This document shows, in pieces, positions 33,320 to 45,000 of a DNA stretch of 64,000 nucleotides. This stretch comes from Glandiceps talaboti. Its lineage: Eukaryota > Hemichordata > Enteropneusta > Spengelidae. A program made the translations under genes and the position numbers. Where the stretch lies: NCBI RefSeq assembly GCF_964340395.1, contig NC_135557.1:2851216-2915215 (forward strand), read 5' to 3'. The notes below the pieces were generated by a model, which saw only the letters and a list, made by a program, of their open reading frames with translations, searched no databases and was not told where the DNA came from. Each line of letters starts with the position of its first letter. Position 1 is the stretch's first letter.

Positions 33320-34140
33320 ACATCACAGTTTGTTCCCACGCGTATCTGCTTGATACTGTTATATGATCTTATGTAATGTGATCAGGAATTTTGAATACCT
33401 GGTTTCCACACCAGTGATTAGTGCACGTATGTCTAAACTATATACATTTACATGGTAAAGTTCATAGTTCGAAGTATACATTTGTACTCAATATATGATA
33501 AACGAATTCTGACCAAACATATATGTATCGTAACGAGCTGCCTTGGAGTATTTGAAGTGTGTCACAATAACAAAATTAATGGCAAATAGACAAAAAAACC
33601 AACAACAATGGCAATGTTTCCTTTATGAAAACAGCTGACATTTACACCCTCAATACAATCAGAATGTTGAATGACAAACTCCACTGGAATGTCCACTATG
33701 TAATGTAAGTAGAATGACACATAATACTCATAGTTTACCATGCCTCAGAGTTCAACTGAATGTCATATTAGGTAACGGGCACGGTTATTGTAGGAATGCA
33801 AGGTTCTTCGCTATCATACACCACTTCTTGTATTGACATGGTTGAGTGTTTATTCGGTGTGATAATCTCCCAGAAGATAAGAGATAAAGCAAACTGTTGT
33901 TGTAAGCGATCTTCACAGAGTGTTACGAGCATGTAATTGCGATCGATCGATCGATCGATCAATCAATTTATTGATTGATTTATTATATGGATGAATGACG
34001 TGACTGATCGATTGAATGATTAATTTTGTGGTTAAATAAAATTTATTTTGTGTGTGATATTGATCAATTGACTCATTGATTTTTGTGGTGATATCAAACT
34101 TTTCCCTTTTTTCCTTGGCTACTTTTCTCTAAATCAGTTC
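33320..34140. other. Upstream region of SLC16-like exon; no exon recognised
   Basis: Presumed 5' UTR, intron or promoter of the SLC16-like gene. A short GATC run lies at 33940-33962. No promoter element can be supported. Confidence 0.35.
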
Positions 34141-34146
34141 TATATA

Positions 34147-34445
34147 CTTCTCTTTTTATTGACTAAATAAAGACGCCTTGTCCATTATTCACCTCTTATC
34201 TAAATTAAAACACCCATAATCTTATAATTGCCAAGACACTGGTTATATTAACACTTTGGTTTATCTCGTATGTTCTGGGAGATTATCACACTCATGCATG
34301 CTTTAACTAGAATAATCGAGAGACCTCTTTCTTTCTTGTTAGAACATGTTTGAGTATTTGTTGGGTGTGATAATCACATAGTAGATAAGAGATGGACTTT
34401 AAGATGTCTTTATTTAGTCAATAAAGACTGAAATATACACAGCTG
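34147..34445. repeat. Diverged inverted repeat
   Basis: TATTGACTAAATAAAGACGC and CACCTCTTATCTA on the left correspond to the complement of 34380-34437 (TATTGACTAAATAAAGACAT, CATCTCTTATCTA). GATTATCACAC-type blocks also occur near 34280 and 34365. The arms are interrupted; it may be a decayed MITE. Confidence 0.4.
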
Positions 34446-34480
34446 GGTGAGAGAAAACTGACAACGGAAAGAAAATACAT

Positions 34481-34515
<35 letters not shown>

Positions 34516-35505
34516 TACCACAACAAATGATGAATTTTGAATTTTAAATCTTGAAGAATATTATAAAACAATATTATGAAAGGTTTTCATCTCCATTTAC
34601 ACAATTTATGACATCACACATAAATAAAGATTTTCTTTATGCCTTAATTAGACCAGAATTGTCACCGGAGAAAAATTGAAAAACCCGTCCCTCCATCCCC
34701 GCCCACCCTCATTCCTCCTCATCACCCTTTCTCATTCCCTTCTTCCTACCTCTATTCTCTGTCCAATCACCCCCCCCCCACTATTTACCTCTCTCACTCA
34801 GCATGTAGTATGTAGCGTGATGTTGTTTTCTGATATTTCCTACAGTAATGACTTCGTGGAGTTGATCGGGAGTAACATTAGAAGTCGGCTACACGGTAAC
34901 CTTCAGACATGTAGATAGCCACATGGGGTATATTTTCCCGCTATTCCCAAACATGGAATACGACCCGGAAACGTAAGGGGTATTTTATACTATGTTGGCC
35001 TAATTTTGGGTGGGATTTAATGTTATAGTATGAAAAGGGGAGATTTTCCTAGAATTAGTTAGTCAATCCAGGGACTCACTCGATGCCACAACTTTGGGGA
35101 GAGAGAACTCCACACTTTCTCGACTTCATAGCCGACTTCATCACGCTCATTGACCTGGCAAGCTAAATTCGCTAGCCCGTCTGCGGTGATTCAGTAAACG
35201 TGACGATGGTATATATATGCTATACGAATTGCGAGTAGTATAGCGAGAAACTCAGCTTTGTAAATATATGCTAAGGAGTATCATTTGAACGTTCCTCTGG
35301 GGCTTTGTTTAGCTGCCTCAGTGGGCCCAATCAATCGTACGAATTATTGCTTATGTCCAATCACGTCACCAAAGTGGTGATGAGAACACTTGCAGAAGCT
35401 GTCACGTGTTAGTCTGTATGAACTGTCCTTTATCTCCCATCTCTCCAATATTCCGAAACCCCTAAATATATTATAATGTATGTGTATATGTATATGTTAA
35501 TTAAG

Positions 35506-35589
<84 letters not shown>

Positions 35590-35591
<2 letters not shown>

Positions 35592-35655
35592 CTTGGTGAG
35601 TATCAATCTGCTAAGACAGTGCTCTATACCGCAGTGTCAGTGCGTAATAGTATAT
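35590..35655 (+). mobile_element. Short repeat embedded in microsatellites, copy 2
   Basis: AACTTGGTGAGTATCAATCT, AAGACAGTGCTCTATACCGC and AGTGCGTAATAGTATATATA; AT repeats on both sides. It lies 300 bp before the Penelope-like fragment, so it may be part of such an element. Confidence 0.7.
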
Positions 35656-35689
35656 ATATACCATTTAAGATATGTAGAAAAGCGTAATA

Positions 35690-35742
<53 letters not shown>

Positions 35743-35751
<9 letters not shown>

Positions 35752-35795
35752 AGGGTAGAAGAAAATCATTGATTTTCTTCTACCCTCAACATATA
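35743..35795. repeat. Perfect 53-bp palindrome inside AT microsatellites
   Basis: Arms of 26 bp (35743-35768 and 35770-35795; outer end TATGTTGAGGGTAGAAGAAA) are perfectly complementary around a single T. An AT run abuts the left side and another AT run starts about 65 bp to the right. Confidence 0.9.
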
Positions 35796-35855
35796 CTCCA
35801 CCCTGCGTGCAGACGTATCGAGCACTGTACTACGGACAAATCTTACCACTGACTT

Positions 35856-35953
<98 letters not shown>

Positions 35954-35954
35954 G

Positions 35955-36980
35955 GAGATAGGCATTATTAGCAAAAGCGAGATAGGCATTATTAGCAAAA
36001 AAATACTTGACACCATCCTCCAAAACATAAGACCCATAATCGCCGGCAACCAATGGAAAAATTCTATGTCAGTCATCGAATGGTTCAAGAACTTAGAGGA
36101 CAAAAACAAACACACTTTCGCCTGCTTCGACATATGCGACTTTTACCCATCCATAACCGAAAAATTGTTATTAGAATCCCTCAAATTTGCCGGCCAATAC
36201 ACCACCATATCAGATGAAGACAAACAAATTATCATGCACGCGCGGAAATCTCTCCTCTTTGATAAAACCAAACCATGGGTAAAAAAGAATAGTAATGGAT
36301 CATTTGACGTCACAATGGGAAGCAACGACGGGGCCGAAATATGCGAACTGGTCGGAATATTCATACTACACAAATTAGCCAAAAAATACGGTAAAGAAAA
36401 CATAGGTCTCTATAGGGACGACGGACTCGCCGCCTTCAAGAACATCACCGGAAGTAAATCAGAAAGCATCAGAAAAGACATAACTAAAACCTTCAAAGCC
36501 ATGGGGTTAAAAATAACCATACTCACCAATCTGAAAACCGTCAACTTTCTAGACATAACGCTCAACCTCAACAACGGTAAATATTACCCTTACAGAAAAC
36601 CCAACGACAACCCCATGTACATACACACGCAGTCTAACCACCCACCCAGCATCATCAAGAACATATCGTCAGCCATCGGCCGTAGAATTTCCGACATATC
36701 ATCCGACGAACACATCTTCAACCAGGCAGCCCCACTGTACCAAAATGCACTAAAAACCAGCGGCCACAAAGAGAACATCACGTACACCAGCACCCCGACG
36801 CAGAAAAACAAGAAAAACAGAAATAGAAACACCATCTGGTTTAACCCACCATACAGCAAAAACGTAGCCACAGTAGTTCACAATTCGTACTTCGATTGGA
36901 AGTACAGCAATTTCCGCAAAGCAGGTTTTCAAGTAATATTGATGAAAATAACTATACACAATCATTATTTATGTTGCTGA
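35955..36980 (+). pseudogene. Penelope-like reverse transcriptase fragment
   Basis: The frame is open from about 35955 (SEIGIISKKILDTILQ) through the ATG at 36066 to a stop at 36980. Recognisable blocks are DICDFYPSIT, FDVTMGSNDGAEICELVG, GLYRDDGLAAF (polymerase motif with YRDD), FLDITLNLNNG-YYPYRKPN, SNHPPSIIKNI and NTIWFNPPYSKNV. This block order belongs to a YRDDG-type retroelement RT common in cnidarians and marine invertebrates; I assign it to Penelope-like elements with moderate certainty. The 5' end is truncated at an AT repeat and starts with an in-frame 24-bp duplication (GAGATAGGCATTATTAGC-containing). The last 25 residues do not fit the family, so the 3' part is also lost. Confidence 0.75.
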
Positions 36981-36984
36981 TATC

Positions 36985-37420
36985 ACTTTTGCTGAATGGC
37001 AGCCATATTGGTAGTGAAACTTAACTATATTGATTCGTGAATAAAACACTACAATACAAGACTGGATTGAAGTGTCTTGCCCCATACAGTTACATGCAAG
37101 TTTTCTTGTCTGACAGTGACCTTTGATCTGTACCTTGACCTACAGGGTACACCATCAAAATTAAGCCATTACTTGCATATTTCAGGCACTTTAAAGCAAT
37201 TACGTGGCAGCCATATTTGTAGAGAACAATCATGATTTACCACATAACTCAACATGTTAATACATAGAGACTACATTTAAGTGTCTACCCCCATATTACC
37301 GGGTTTAAACTCTCTTTTGAAAAATTGACCTTTGACCTTGACCTGTCTCTTCATGTCCAATTACAGAAACTCAGCTATTTCCTGCATTATCACAGACACT
37401 TTGTAGTATTTATTTGTTGT
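36985..37420. repeat. Diverged tandem duplication of about 208 bp
   Basis: GGCAGCCATATTGGTAG (36997) and GGCAGCCATATTTGTAG (37206) start two related segments, each with AAGTGTCT-CCCCATA and TGACCTTTGA-C...CCTTGACCT further on. No ORF. Confidence 0.6.
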
Positions 37421-37459
37421 CCCCATTGTTTAAAATCCATGTCTTCATTTAGTCATATA

Positions 37460-38655
37460 GAAGTAATGTATACGAGGACGATGTGTCTTCTGCGAACACT
37501 TTAATATTTGCACAAGTTACAAGTTGAATGTAGTTTATGACTTGTAACTCAAATGAACTCTAATCATTAAGAACATATCACAACACAAGAATGAGTCCTG
37601 TATATATTTGAGCCTACCTAACTGTATATTACTATAGTAGAACATCTGCCATTAAATTTCAGAAGTGATTTCTAGTCAAAACATATTTTGTGGCTGATCT
37701 GGTAAAATGACTGATTATGGTACGCTCTTCTCTGCAAAACGCTACATGTAAAATGTCTGATTATGGTACGCTCTTCACTGCAACATGCTACACGCAGTGG
37801 AAATCATGCAGTGTGACACCTTATATCTATATTACACAAGGTCGTTCAGTTTCAGTAGATCACTTAATAACAAAATTCACTTCACAAAGGATAATCTCAG
37901 TAGTAAAGCTTCATATTATCGATGTTTCTGTAGACAAAATTATTGTAACCCTTTTGTAGACAGTGAGACAGTTATAGGTAAATATTGAAGTCCCGTTACA
38001 CATGCAAACACAAGGCACATTTATGTTATTTTATTACCTTGACGGTATATCGAAACTGGCTTTAAATTATCTTCATTTATCTTATCAAACTGTGTCATAG
38101 CAGTATTATGATCGCCATGTATCTTGTCATCAGTTTGAAGCAACTTCTTCACAACAAATCAGACAACTTCTACCTATCCTATTTTTGAATGCTTGTTTTC
38201 AGGGAAACAACATTAGCATTTAAATAAAATTAGGCTAACACTGGGGCAATTGAAATCACAAAGAAAAAAGCCTTGGAATATTCAATCCCATATATACTTT
38301 GTCCAAGTAAGTAGCTTAACTTTCTCATGCTAGATTGGCTAATTCTCTACAGCTCTAGTGTAGTAAGGTCTTTAGATGGAGGTGAGAATGACCCAAGTGT
38401 TAAGTTCCACTAAACATATAAATGTAATCTAGATAAAAACCAGCCCCATCACTGACTCCTTTAAAATACAACTTGAAAGTTTAATTCTCGTTTAAGCGTT
38501 GCGAGAGAAATATGACAGTTTATGTAATCATATATGATAATCACACTATAATCAAATAAAAGTAATGCCAATATCACCGCAATGTCAAGAATGACACTAA
38601 ATATTACATTATTGTTCTTAATATTACGTCATAGGTTGTGTTGTGTTAGCTGTCT
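37460..38655. other. Presumed 3' flank of the receptor gene; otherwise nothing seen
   Basis: AT-rich, no long frame. A minus-strand AATAAA at 38035-38030 could end the receptor transcript about 630 bp after the stop. CTGATTATGGTACGCTCTTC is duplicated at 37709 and 37757. Confidence 0.35.
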
Positions 38656-38659
38656 AATT

Positions 38660-40079
38660 TTACCCAATACTTTGCTGAGTCTTACGCATTGCCCGTATTG
38701 GCTTACTCGTTATAGTAAAGATGAATAAATATACTCCTTGCAGAGAGCACAAGCTGACGAATATGAAAGAGAACACGAAATGTTCAACAAAGGTCTCTAG
38801 CAAACCAACCATCCATATCAGTCCAAATTGAATAAACGAACCAATTGCCATACGAACTTGTTGTGTCTTCCAATGAACATTACTGTTCTCGATATAGTTA
38901 CCATTAGCTTTTATTTTCCTGTAGACCATGCAGTTAGTAACAATGAAAAAGATCAAATTCAACAACATAATCAGGCCTATGGGTCCAATAAATAGAGCAA
39001 GGTGAGCAAAGCGGTTTTCAATCCAACACGAACCCCCCTTGCCATAACCAACGTATAAAGTGGTACACTGACAGTAGTCAATAACAACGGCGGTGCCAAC
39101 AATAAGTGTGGGGACCAACCAAGCAAAGAGGCAGTATGGAACCAATCGTAGAGAGATTGCATTATCGTGCCTACTATTTGAATAAACCCTCGTGCTAAAG
39201 GCTAAAAACATGTCAAAGGATAAAACCCCTGTCCATGAAAATGATACTAGCCAAGTATAGTTAATCAAAACAGCAGAGAGCTGACATATCCAAGGATAAT
39301 CTATTGCCCCTAGTGTAGTAGTTGTCAACAACTGGGCAAGAAGGAAGGAGAAACACAGATTGATCATTAACTTTCCTGGAAGATTTCTCAACTCTCTACA
39401 AACTGTGTAGCAAATAATGGTCCCAATAAGGCCAACAATCGACAAGCACGAGCATGCAACAGAGACCCAACCCATGTACTCCTCTAAATATGACGTTTTT
39501 TCAACATTCTCAACACGTGACAAACATACCAGAAGGCTTTCTGAATCTGGTGATAATATAAATGTATCACTTTTCAGTCGAATATGTTCAATGTTGAATT
39601 CAACTGATTCACCATTAAATTCAAAACTACCCACATCTAACTCCAGTAAATAATACTCACAATGCAATAATTCATAAGGTAGTGCACTTCTGTTACAATA
39701 TTTTAACTCACACTTTGATTGCAGGGTCTTACCAGAACCATCAAAAGCTACTGATTGACTTGGATTACCTATGTCAAGTAGATCGCAAGCAAAATGAGAC
39801 CATTCAAATACTTGGGTACTGTCATTAACAGTTAATGAGGTATTGCCAGACTGTTTATTGGCACCGAGCATATAATAAAACAGAATGGGTGACAGACCTT
39901 TCCCTTGCACTGTTTTCGTAAAATACGTGTCACCATTTTGTGTTAAGGTAAACGAAAGGATGCGAATAAATAGGTTGTCGAAAACAATGACAGTCGTCCC
40001 CAACTCTACAATTGCATGAGGATCTAGTTCGATAAATTCAATGTACATCGTAAATTCGATGTATCTACTACCACTCCTC

Positions 40080-40122
<43 letters not shown>

Positions 40123-40141
40123 CACCACCACCACCACCACC

Positions 40142-40181
<40 letters not shown>

Positions 40182-41118
40182 ACGTTATTAATACTGTTAT
40201 CAACATCACAATTTGATTTGTCTATGTCATCATAATTGCTGGTTACGTTGACAACTTTAATCGTGTTATTAGTGACATCTCTTATAGCATCTATCGCAAC
40301 GTCGATAGGAATGTTGAGATCAAAGCTTAGATCACAACCGATTGGGATGGTCGAATTCATTGATACAACGAATGTCATTACAAATATGAACGGTGGTTGG
40401 TCATCTTGTGAATTGAAAAGCGCCCCACTGTGTGAAAGGTCGTCAAATCCATCTGTGCAAATACCCATGTAAGCCAGGTCGAGTATTGTATCATCAGTAC
40501 ATTTCATTTGTCCCTTAAAGCCCTGTATGAAGTAATCCTGTGTATCAAAATTCTGTTCTCTAAAGTTAAATACAGATACTTTTAATTCCTGTCCGATAAA
40601 GGGATGAAAATCGAATAATATCTTTAACGGAACGAAATTATACCGATGATTGCGTCGATCGAATGCTATTCCGTAACCACAGTTGACATGTGGACTACCT
40701 CTATGAAAGTTACAAAACAAGCAAAATATGTTGAAATAAGGTTTAGCCAAGTATAGAGAGTAAACAAGACCCATGGAGTAGGACTCACACTTCTTTCTGA
40801 TTTCATTGTTGTCCGGAATACTGGCGTTAAAGTCAGGTGAACAGTGAGATATATGATCGACACAAACCCTCATATCCCTTGTGGTACCAAAAATGGGAGT
40901 GTAGTCAATCTGACAGTGGGTAGGCAAGACATCTACCATCAAAGCAAACGCTGCATTAAACCCATCAGCTGTCAACATCTCGGATATTTCATCAAAAGCT
41001 TCGCATGACACTGCGGTAGTCCAGAATTCAACATCTGTCAAGTTGGCCCTGTTACATTTGGCACAATATATATTCTTGTATACAGTTCCATTCAAAGTAG
41101 TAACAGGCTTTGACATCA
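38660..41118 (-). CDS. Receptor exon 2: ectodomain and seven-helix domain
   Basis: A single 2459-nt exon, open throughout, 818 codons after the split Met. It opens with PVTTLNGTVYKNIYCAKCN, whose YKNIYCAKCN pattern is typical of invertebrate receptors of this type. It ends with a short cytoplasmic tail (RAMRKTQQSIG). The reading frame is intact through the Ser/Gly repeat. Confidence 0.92.
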
Positions 41119-41961
41119 CTGAATAGAAAGAAATTGAAAGTTTACATTAGAAAAGGGGACTTTATGAGGTTTAATTTGGTTCAAATCATGAGCAAAATAA
41201 TTCGTGCTCGCCCCCTTTCTGACCAGAATTATCATCTCCCCCACCCCTACGGTCCCCAATTTTTTTCAAATCTCAAATTCTCCCAAGGTCACCTGTCGTT
41301 AATTATGACGGCAGCCTTAGCCAGGTATACAACATACCATAAAAGATTGAAAGCGAAAATGACTAAAATAGAAAGTTTAGGGCCGATTTCTAGATTCCTA
41401 AAAAATTCAGGTAGTATAGGAGTGCTTAGAGAATGATAATAACTTCGTTATTTTGGGTATTTTTGGCACACATATTGAGCGCAGGTGTCGTAACATGTTG
41501 AGTTTCTTTTGTTTGTTTTTTAAAATATTTTTTTTTTCATCTTTGGCTAAAAATCCGACATTTCGGATTCCCATGTCGGGTCCCTTGTGGAAGATGACCT
41601 TTGACCACATTTTTAGATGTAATTATAAATGATAGTAATATACACCACACCAAAGTAAATGCTTGCAACAAGTACCATACAAATTAAGATATATACCAAA
41701 TTTACCTCTTGGGGGTGGTTATTTAAATGACGTGGGGGCTAGTGTTTTGGAGTTGAACATGGGTTTTCTTTAATTGATCCCCCCTCCCAGTTCTTTTGGT
41801 CAAAGCCAAAGTGACCTTCCCAGGAAAGACCACATTTTCAAAATGACCCCCACTCCCTTATGCAACATTTTTACCTTCCGTAAGGAAGGTTTTAATATAG
41901 CGATGAAGTTTGTGTGTCTGTGCGTGTGCGTGTGCGTGTGTGTGTGCGTGCGTGCGTGCGT

Positions 41962-42021
<60 letters not shown>

Positions 42022-45000
42022 CCGAAAAGGCTGCATCAATTCACACGAAATTTCGTATACATGTTCCGTAGGGTAATGGCAAGAACTGATTAGTTTTTGA
42101 TAATAATCCGATGAATATCAATGACAAATTTGAGTAATTAATCGATCAAAGAGTATAAAGTTGGCGTAAGATTCAGATTCAGATTCAGGTAGCGTTAACT
42201 TATGAACGTTATATTGAGCATCAGATGGCCTCAGATCCAAAGACACCCGACGGACTCAAACCTGAAATAATACCGTTGAGACTACAGGGAAGGATTCTGC
42301 TTCACTGCCGTCAGGTGTATTTGGATCTGAGGCTATCTGATGCTCAATATGATGCTACCTGAATCTGAATCTGATGCTAACTTTATACTCGTGCTCTACA
42401 CTGAGAAAGACTCTGTTTTCAGGGGTTGCGTGCCAACCTTATTTTGTGTTTCCCTTGGATCTGCACTCTGCATTGGCTGAACAAACAAGAGGAAAAAAGA
42501 AGACCGAGGCAGGGTATTTAAGTGATTCAAACTCACCAGAAAACTATTTTTTCTTGGCCTTAAAATAGGTTTACAATGAGCGTACAGTTCACAAACAGGT
42601 GAAATATTTATCATCGTTTCAATTTCTTCAAATATGGACTTATCATTTTCAAATTTCACACACTACTAATGCGCAGATGATTAAAGAGAAATCGTGTCTT
42701 TTTAGATTTTCGATTAGAAGTTTAGGAAGTATTATATTGACCTTGAGCCGATGTCTCTCGATAACAAACTACCACTGTTTGTTGCAAGGCTTGTAAATAA
42801 TCATTTATCTCATTTATCTAGCTCTGTATCTCAGGATATAAATACACTCTCACATATTTATCAAGTGTAATAATCTATAATTTATACCCAAATGTGTGTG
42901 GTCAAAATATGGAAAATAGACCAAGCCTTGCCTAGCCTACGAAGAAAATTTCGCGACAATGTATCAATAATGGTGACCTGTACATTGACCTCTATATAAT
43001 TAGTGTACAGTAAGGGTGCGCCACTCAACAAAATCTTGACAATTTTCCTGTAGTGATTAAAGGAATGTGTAAACTCGTGGTGGGACAGAAGGAAGTTCAA
43101 CACGCACATGCCATATCCCGATCCCGGGTATGTAGGGGATCACGAAAGACGAGTGAAGTTGAGGATGGCAAGCTTTCCTGTGCTGGGAATAGGAGGCGTG
43201 GCGGGCATTTCAACAACATATTTGACAACTATCTTTCATTGGGACTTGACGAATCACTGATATAGAGGTAAATTTCTTGCATAAATCATGAAATTGCAAG
43301 ACTATACCCTTATGGAAGGCATTCAGTTTAAATCTGGTTATATCACTTTCTACTAGGTAAATTATTTGGTGTACTATGATTACTCTAATACTGTAATACT
43401 GGTATACCATTTCAATAGTATTAAATACAAATGTAGTATTAGTTGACATTTGGTACAATTTTTGTGCAGTTAATACGACCATCAAAATTGGTCTTTACAA
43501 ATTTAGCAACATGCAAAAATACAACATAAACAAATTTCCAATAATGTTTTCTATTGTATGTATATGCCTGCTTTTGGTATTACAACCTGCAGCACGACTT
43601 CAAATAAAACTGTGTAATCAAATACATCTCTCTGTGCAGTGTATTATACTTAATACAAATTACTTGTACATTATTTTCAATGATCTTATAGATTTCCTTA
43701 CTACATTCAGATATAGCAAGAACTATAGTGCTCCTACATTCAGATGTAGCAAAATCTATAGTGCTCCTACATTCAGATGTAGCAAAATCTATAGTGCTCC
43801 TACATTCAGATGTAGCAAAATCTATAGTGCTCCTACATTCAGATATAGCAAACACTATAGTGCTCCTACATTCAGATGTAGCAAACACTATAGTGCTCCT
43901 ACATTCAGATGTAGCAAACACTATAGTGCTCCTACATTCAGATATAGCAAAAACTATAGTGCTCCTACATTCAGATATAGCAAGAACTATAGTGCTCCTA
44001 CATTCAGATGTAGCAAAAACTATAGTGCTCCTACATTTAGATGTAGCAAAAACTATAGTGCTCCTACATTCAGATATAGCAAACACTATAGTGCTCCTAC
44101 ATTCAGATATAGCAAGAACTATAGTGCTCCTACATTCAGATATAGCAAAAACTATCGTGCTCCTACATTCAGATGTAGCAAACACTATAGTGCTCCTACA
44201 TTCAGATATAGCAAAAACTATAGTGCTCCTACATTCAGATATAGCAAAAACTATAGTGCTCCTACATTCAGATGTAGCAAAAACTATAGTGCTCCTACCT
44301 TCAGATGTAGCAAACATTATAGTGCTCCTACATTCAAATATAGCAAAACCTATAGTGCTCCTACATTCAGATATAGCAAACACTATAGTGCTCCTACATT
44401 CAGATATAGCAAACACTATAGTGCTCCTACATTCAGATATAGCAAAAACAATAGTGCTTCTACATTCAGATATAGCAAACACTATAGTGCTCCTACATTC
44501 AGATATAGCAAGAACTATAGTGCTCCTACATTCAGATATAGCAAGAACTATAGTGCTCCTACATTCAGATATAGCAAGAACTATAGTGCTCCTACATTCA
44601 GATGTAGCAAAAACTATAGTGCTCCTACATTTAGATGTAGCAAAAACTATAGTGCTCCTACATTCAGATATAGCAAACACTATAGTGCTCCTACATTCAG
44701 ATATAGCAAGAACTATAGTGCTCCTACATTCAGATATAGCAAAAACTATCGTGCTCCTACATTCAGATGTAGCAAACACTATAGTGCTCCTACATTCAGA
44801 TATAGCAAAAACTATAGTGCTCCTACATTCAGATATAGCAAAAACTATAGTGCTCCTACATTCAGATGTAGCAAAAACTATAGTGCTCCTACCTTCAGAT
44901 GTAGCAAACATTATAGTGCTCCTACATTCAAATATAGCAAAACCTATAGTGCTCCTACATTCAGATATAGCAAACACTATAGTGCTCCTACATTCAGATA

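Larger units (their letters stand above)
35507..35950. repeat. Three AT microsatellite runs
   Basis: AT runs at about 35507-35589, 35692-35746 and 35860-35950, separated by the short embedded repeat and the palindrome. The last abuts the Penelope-like fragment. Confidence 0.95.

Noticed and set aside
34676-34918. Pro/Ser/Leu-rich ORF
   Set aside because: Low-complexity pyrimidine-rich sequence without splice or domain support.
36143-36965. Minus-strand ORFs opposite the Penelope-like reverse transcriptase
   Set aside because: Shadows of the plus-strand coding frame.
40041-40235. Poly-Leu/poly-Pro ORF on the plus strand
   Set aside because: Antisense of the receptor's Ser/Gly run.
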